Shown here one piece after another: positions 62,087 to 64,000 of a DNA stretch of 64,000 nucleotides. Position 1 is the first letter of the stretch; every line of letters starts with the position of its first letter. The notes below the pieces were generated by a model. That model was given only the letters and a program-made list of their open reading frames with translations. It was not told the origin of the DNA and ran no database searches. The translations under genes were made by a program, and so were the position numbers. The stretch spans positions 186,001 through 250,000 of the forward strand of contig NZ_PIRM01000002.1 of NCBI RefSeq assembly GCF_003049735.1, read 5' to 3'. The DNA comes from Campylobacter concisus (GTDB lineage Bacteria; Campylobacterota; Campylobacteria; Campylobacterales; Campylobacteraceae).

Positions 62087-62830
62087 CTACATATAAAGTC
62101 CGCCATTTATTTTAAGTGTCTCTCCAGTTACGTAGCTTGCGTGATCACTTAGTAAAAACGCTACTGCCTCAGCCACCTCACTAGCGCTACCGAAACGTTT
62201 TAGCGGGATGTTATCGCTATAAGTTTTTTTCACCTCATCGCTTAGCCCATGTGTCATATCAGTCTCGATAAAGCCCGGAGTTACGCTGTTAAAGCGGATA
62301 TTTCTACTTGCGCCCTCTTTTGCAAAGCTCTTACTCATGGCGATTAGTCCGCCCTTGCTGGCTGAATAATTCACCTGTCCAGCATTTCCCATCTCACCAA
62401 CGATAGATGCGACATTTACGACCGCTCCAAAGCGCTTTTTACTCATCACTTTTAAAGCCTCTCTGCATCCTATAAAAGCTGAAGTTAAATTTGCATTTAT
62501 TACATCTGTAAATTCGCTAGTTTTCATACGAAGCGCTAGCTTGTCATTTGTGATGCCAGCGTTATTTACGAGATAGCTTAGCTCACCATCACTATCAACT
62601 ATCAAATTTATACCTTTTATAAACTCATCTTCGTCAGTTGCGTCAAATTTTATTACTGCAGCCTTGCCACCATTTTGCTCGATCTCAGCCTGCAAAGCGT
62701 CTGCTATCTCAGGCTTTGAGCGGTAGTTTATCCACACTTTTAAGCCCATATTTGCAAGCGTCTTTGCGATCTGTGCGCCGATACCTCTACTTGCGCCTGT
62801 TATTAGCACGTTTTTTCCGCTAAATTTCAT
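62087..62830 (-). CDS. fabG: 3-oxoacyl-ACP reductase
   Basis: A short-chain dehydrogenase of 247 residues. Thr-Gly-Ala-Ser-Arg-Gly-Ile-Gly at 11-18 is the NADPH loop; Asn-Asn-Ala-Gly is at 89-92; the catalytic residues are Ser142, Tyr155 and Lys159. It reduces the ketoacyl-ACP made by FabF. It is first in the fatty-acid run, and AAGGAGAA precedes the ATG. Confidence 0.96.
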   Translation of the reverse strand: MKFSGKNVLITGASRGIGAQIAKTLANMGLKVWINYRSKPEIADALQAEIEQNGGKAAVIKFDATDEDEFIKGINLIVDSDGELSYLVNNAGITNDKLALRMKTSEFTDVINANLTSAFIGCREALKVMSKKRFGAVVNVASIVGEMGNAGQVNYSASKGGLIAMSKSFAKEGASRNIRFNSVTPGFIETDMTHGLSDEVKKTYSDNIPLKRFGSASEVAEAVAFLLSDHASYVTGETLKINGGLYM

Positions 62831-62888
62831 AGATTCTCCTTATTTTTTTCTAATTTTTCAACGATTGTAGCTTATATAAGCTTAACGT

Positions 62889-63308
62889 CTAAATTTTATC
62901 GTTTCTTTCCCACTTTATCTTTTTGCCAAAACCAAGAACATTGCTCGTAAATTTAAGCTTTTCAAGATTTATGCACCAAATTTTTGGATCCATTGCTTTT
63001 GCATAAAAAAATCTTTTAAAGTAAATTTCTCGCTCACTTGCGCTAGCCTCGCTCATCACTCCTTGAAACTGTACGCCCTCTATCTTGCCAACGATCTTCG
63101 TATCAAGAGCAACTGTGCCAGCAACGAGCTTTGAGTTTTTTAAAAATTTGATATGTGAGCTCTCGTCAGAGCTAGCCAGCAAAAGGCAAAAGCTTAGCTC
63201 ATCAAAGGCGTAAAATGCGCTAAAAGCATAAGGCTGCCCCTCATCATCGATGGCGCAGACACTTGCAAGGTGCATCTTTTTTAGAAATTTAACTATCCTC
63301 TCATCCAT
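62889..63308 (-). CDS. Pyridoxamine 5'-phosphate oxidase-like FMN-binding protein (YhbP/UPF0306-like)
   Basis: A protein of 139 residues with a split-barrel fold. Leu-Ala-Ser-Val-Cys-Ala-Ile-Asp-Asp-Glu-Gly-Gln-Pro-Tyr in the first 25 residues and the middle strand Val-Gln-Phe-Gln-Gly-Val-Met fit the family. Such small proteins bind FMN or F420 and have no fixed reaction. It follows the small membrane-protein gene, whose stop abuts its start, and is read towards fabG. Confidence 0.75.
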   Translation of the reverse strand: MDERIVKFLKKMHLASVCAIDDEGQPYAFSAFYAFDELSFCLLLASSDESSHIKFLKNSKLVAGTVALDTKIVGKIEGVQFQGVMSEASASEREIYFKRFFYAKAMDPKIWCINLEKLKFTSNVLGFGKKIKWERNDKI

Positions 63309-63677
63309 CTAAATTCCCCTAAAAATGTCAAGAATGGCTTGAAATTTAAAGATGACTATGGCGATTATTAGCACCCAAAGCATAAAAATAATAAGCTCTA
63401 TTAGAGTAAATTTATCTTTTGCAACTTTTTTAAAAACAAGCATCATTAAAAATGCTCCTAAAAAGCCGCCGATTAGCGAAAAATAGTGGATCGCATTAAC
63501 CTTTACAAAGCTTGGCAAAAGCCCTTTAAAAAATAGTGAAAACATCAAAATTGAGAGCAAATTTGCAAGTATCAAGTAGTAACCAACGACTGGTAAAACT
63601 GGGTAGAGCCTAGCAAAGCCAAAGCTTAAAACAGTGATAAGCATAAGCAAAAAGATCCTAGTCCCAAAACAACACAT
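63309..63677 (-). CDS. Small integral membrane protein (DUF1294/YhbP-neighbour type unknown)
   Basis: A protein of 122 residues with four predicted spans and short loops. The ATG at 63677, with AGGA about 7 bases upstream, is chosen over an in-frame start 72 bases upstream, which would add a basic, non-conserved tail. No family is recognised with certainty; Gly-Gly-Phe-Leu-Gly-Ala between the second and third spans recalls DUF1294 proteins. It is directly coupled to the flavin-type gene. Confidence 0.6.
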   Translation of the reverse strand: MCCFGTRIFLLMLITVLSFGFARLYPVLPVVGYYLILANLLSILMFSLFFKGLLPSFVKVNAIHYFSLIGGFLGAFLMMLVFKKVAKDKFTLIELIIFMLWVLIIAIVIFKFQAILDIFRGI

Positions 63678-63762
63678 CGCCCGTCCTTTTTTGACGCATT
63701 TTACAAAATTTTGCTTTATGAAATTAAAATTTTGCCGATTTAGCCTCAAAAGGATTTAAAAA

Positions 63763-64000
63763 TGCAAACAAATTTTTACTCTCAAGGAAGCTACAACAAC
63801 ATGAGCTTTTCGATGAAGACTAGCTCAGGCGATGAGATAAGCTTTTCGATGTATGACAACAAAAGTTTGGAGTTTTCAAGCCAGAAAAATGGTACTTCAA
63901 GCCAAAGAAGTCTTACTCTCATGCGCGAATACGGCTATGAGTTTTTATATAAAGGAAACGGCATAGACGAGCAAGATATGAAAGAGATCGAAGAGGCGAT
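63763..64000 (+). CDS. 5' part of a conserved hypothetical, cut by the window edge
   Basis: About 79 codons from an ATG with AAGGAT 7 bases upstream run off the right edge. The protein start is rich in Ser, Gly, Asn, Met and Tyr, with alternating patterns such as Ser-Gly-Asp-Glu-Ile-Ser-Phe-Ser-Met and no signal peptide, ending in the visible part with an acidic helix. I do not recognise the family with confidence. Confidence 0.65.

Overview
The window is AT-rich chromosomal DNA from an epsilonproteobacterium, almost certainly a Campylobacter and most like the C. concisus group. Several gene blocks keep an order I recall from C. jejuni: exonuclease-waaC-htrB; ndk-DUF177-rpmF-plsX-fabH; cosR/folB/ppx; trp genes with cheX-like, fliN and fliO; dnaJ/racR/racS/recR; gatC-cvpA-fur-lysS-glyA-DUF1882-SPOR-aroE; and rpsB-tsf-ABC ATPase. 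The species call is inference from protein character and gene order; no search was run.

Layout. 1-1180: the 3' end of an unknown gene, a lipoprotein and a decayed gene fragment. 1181-12420: a DnaQ-like exonuclease and then the lipooligosaccharide (LOS) locus: waaC, htrB, a WaaE/LgtF-like transferase, a second heptosyltransferase, a GT4 enzyme, a polysaccharide deacetylase and a small P-loop protein on the plus strand; an opposing deacetylase, GT4 and GT2 block; and a WaaL-type ligase. 12478-18826: uvrA, ferredoxin, ndk and the rpmF-plsX-fabH lipid cluster. 19063-27613: AhpC peroxiredoxin, a PilZ protein paired with a HerA-like ATPase, plsY-folB, the CosR regulator with an adjacent histidine kinase, and Ppx/GppA.

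27674-36071 is a long minus-strand block: racR-racS-recR, trpGD-trpF-trpB-trpA (no trpE), and cheX-like-fliN-fliO, with good internal -10 boxes before trpGD and before the cheX-like gene. 36193-40571: dnaJ, a non-coding region with an 85-bp direct repeat and a G/C-rich inverted repeat, pyk and a lone TRAP-transporter binding protein. 40727-48184 is a tightly packed minus-strand operon from gatC to aroE that includes a PilT-like ATPase. 48312-51432: a membrane protein, a lipoprotein, a small hypothetical, coaX and a short-form hisG.

51433-52242 has no intact gene but holds a decayed multihaem cytochrome c gene and a strong hairpin. The rest is rpsB-tsf-ABC ATPase, a DUF4198 protein, pgeF-ribE, a DUF1963/CbrC pair, the type II fatty-acid cluster fabG-acpP-fabF-accA, and small membrane and flavin-type proteins.

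No tRNA, rRNA, CRISPR array, insertion sequence or prophage was seen. There are no long poly-G tracts of the kind used for phase variation. Most of the window is ordinary core genome. The points most worth a second look are the CosR-kinase pairing, the two deacetylases around a small kinase-like protein in the LOS locus, the PilZ/HerA pair, the 85-bp repeats and the decaying cytochrome.
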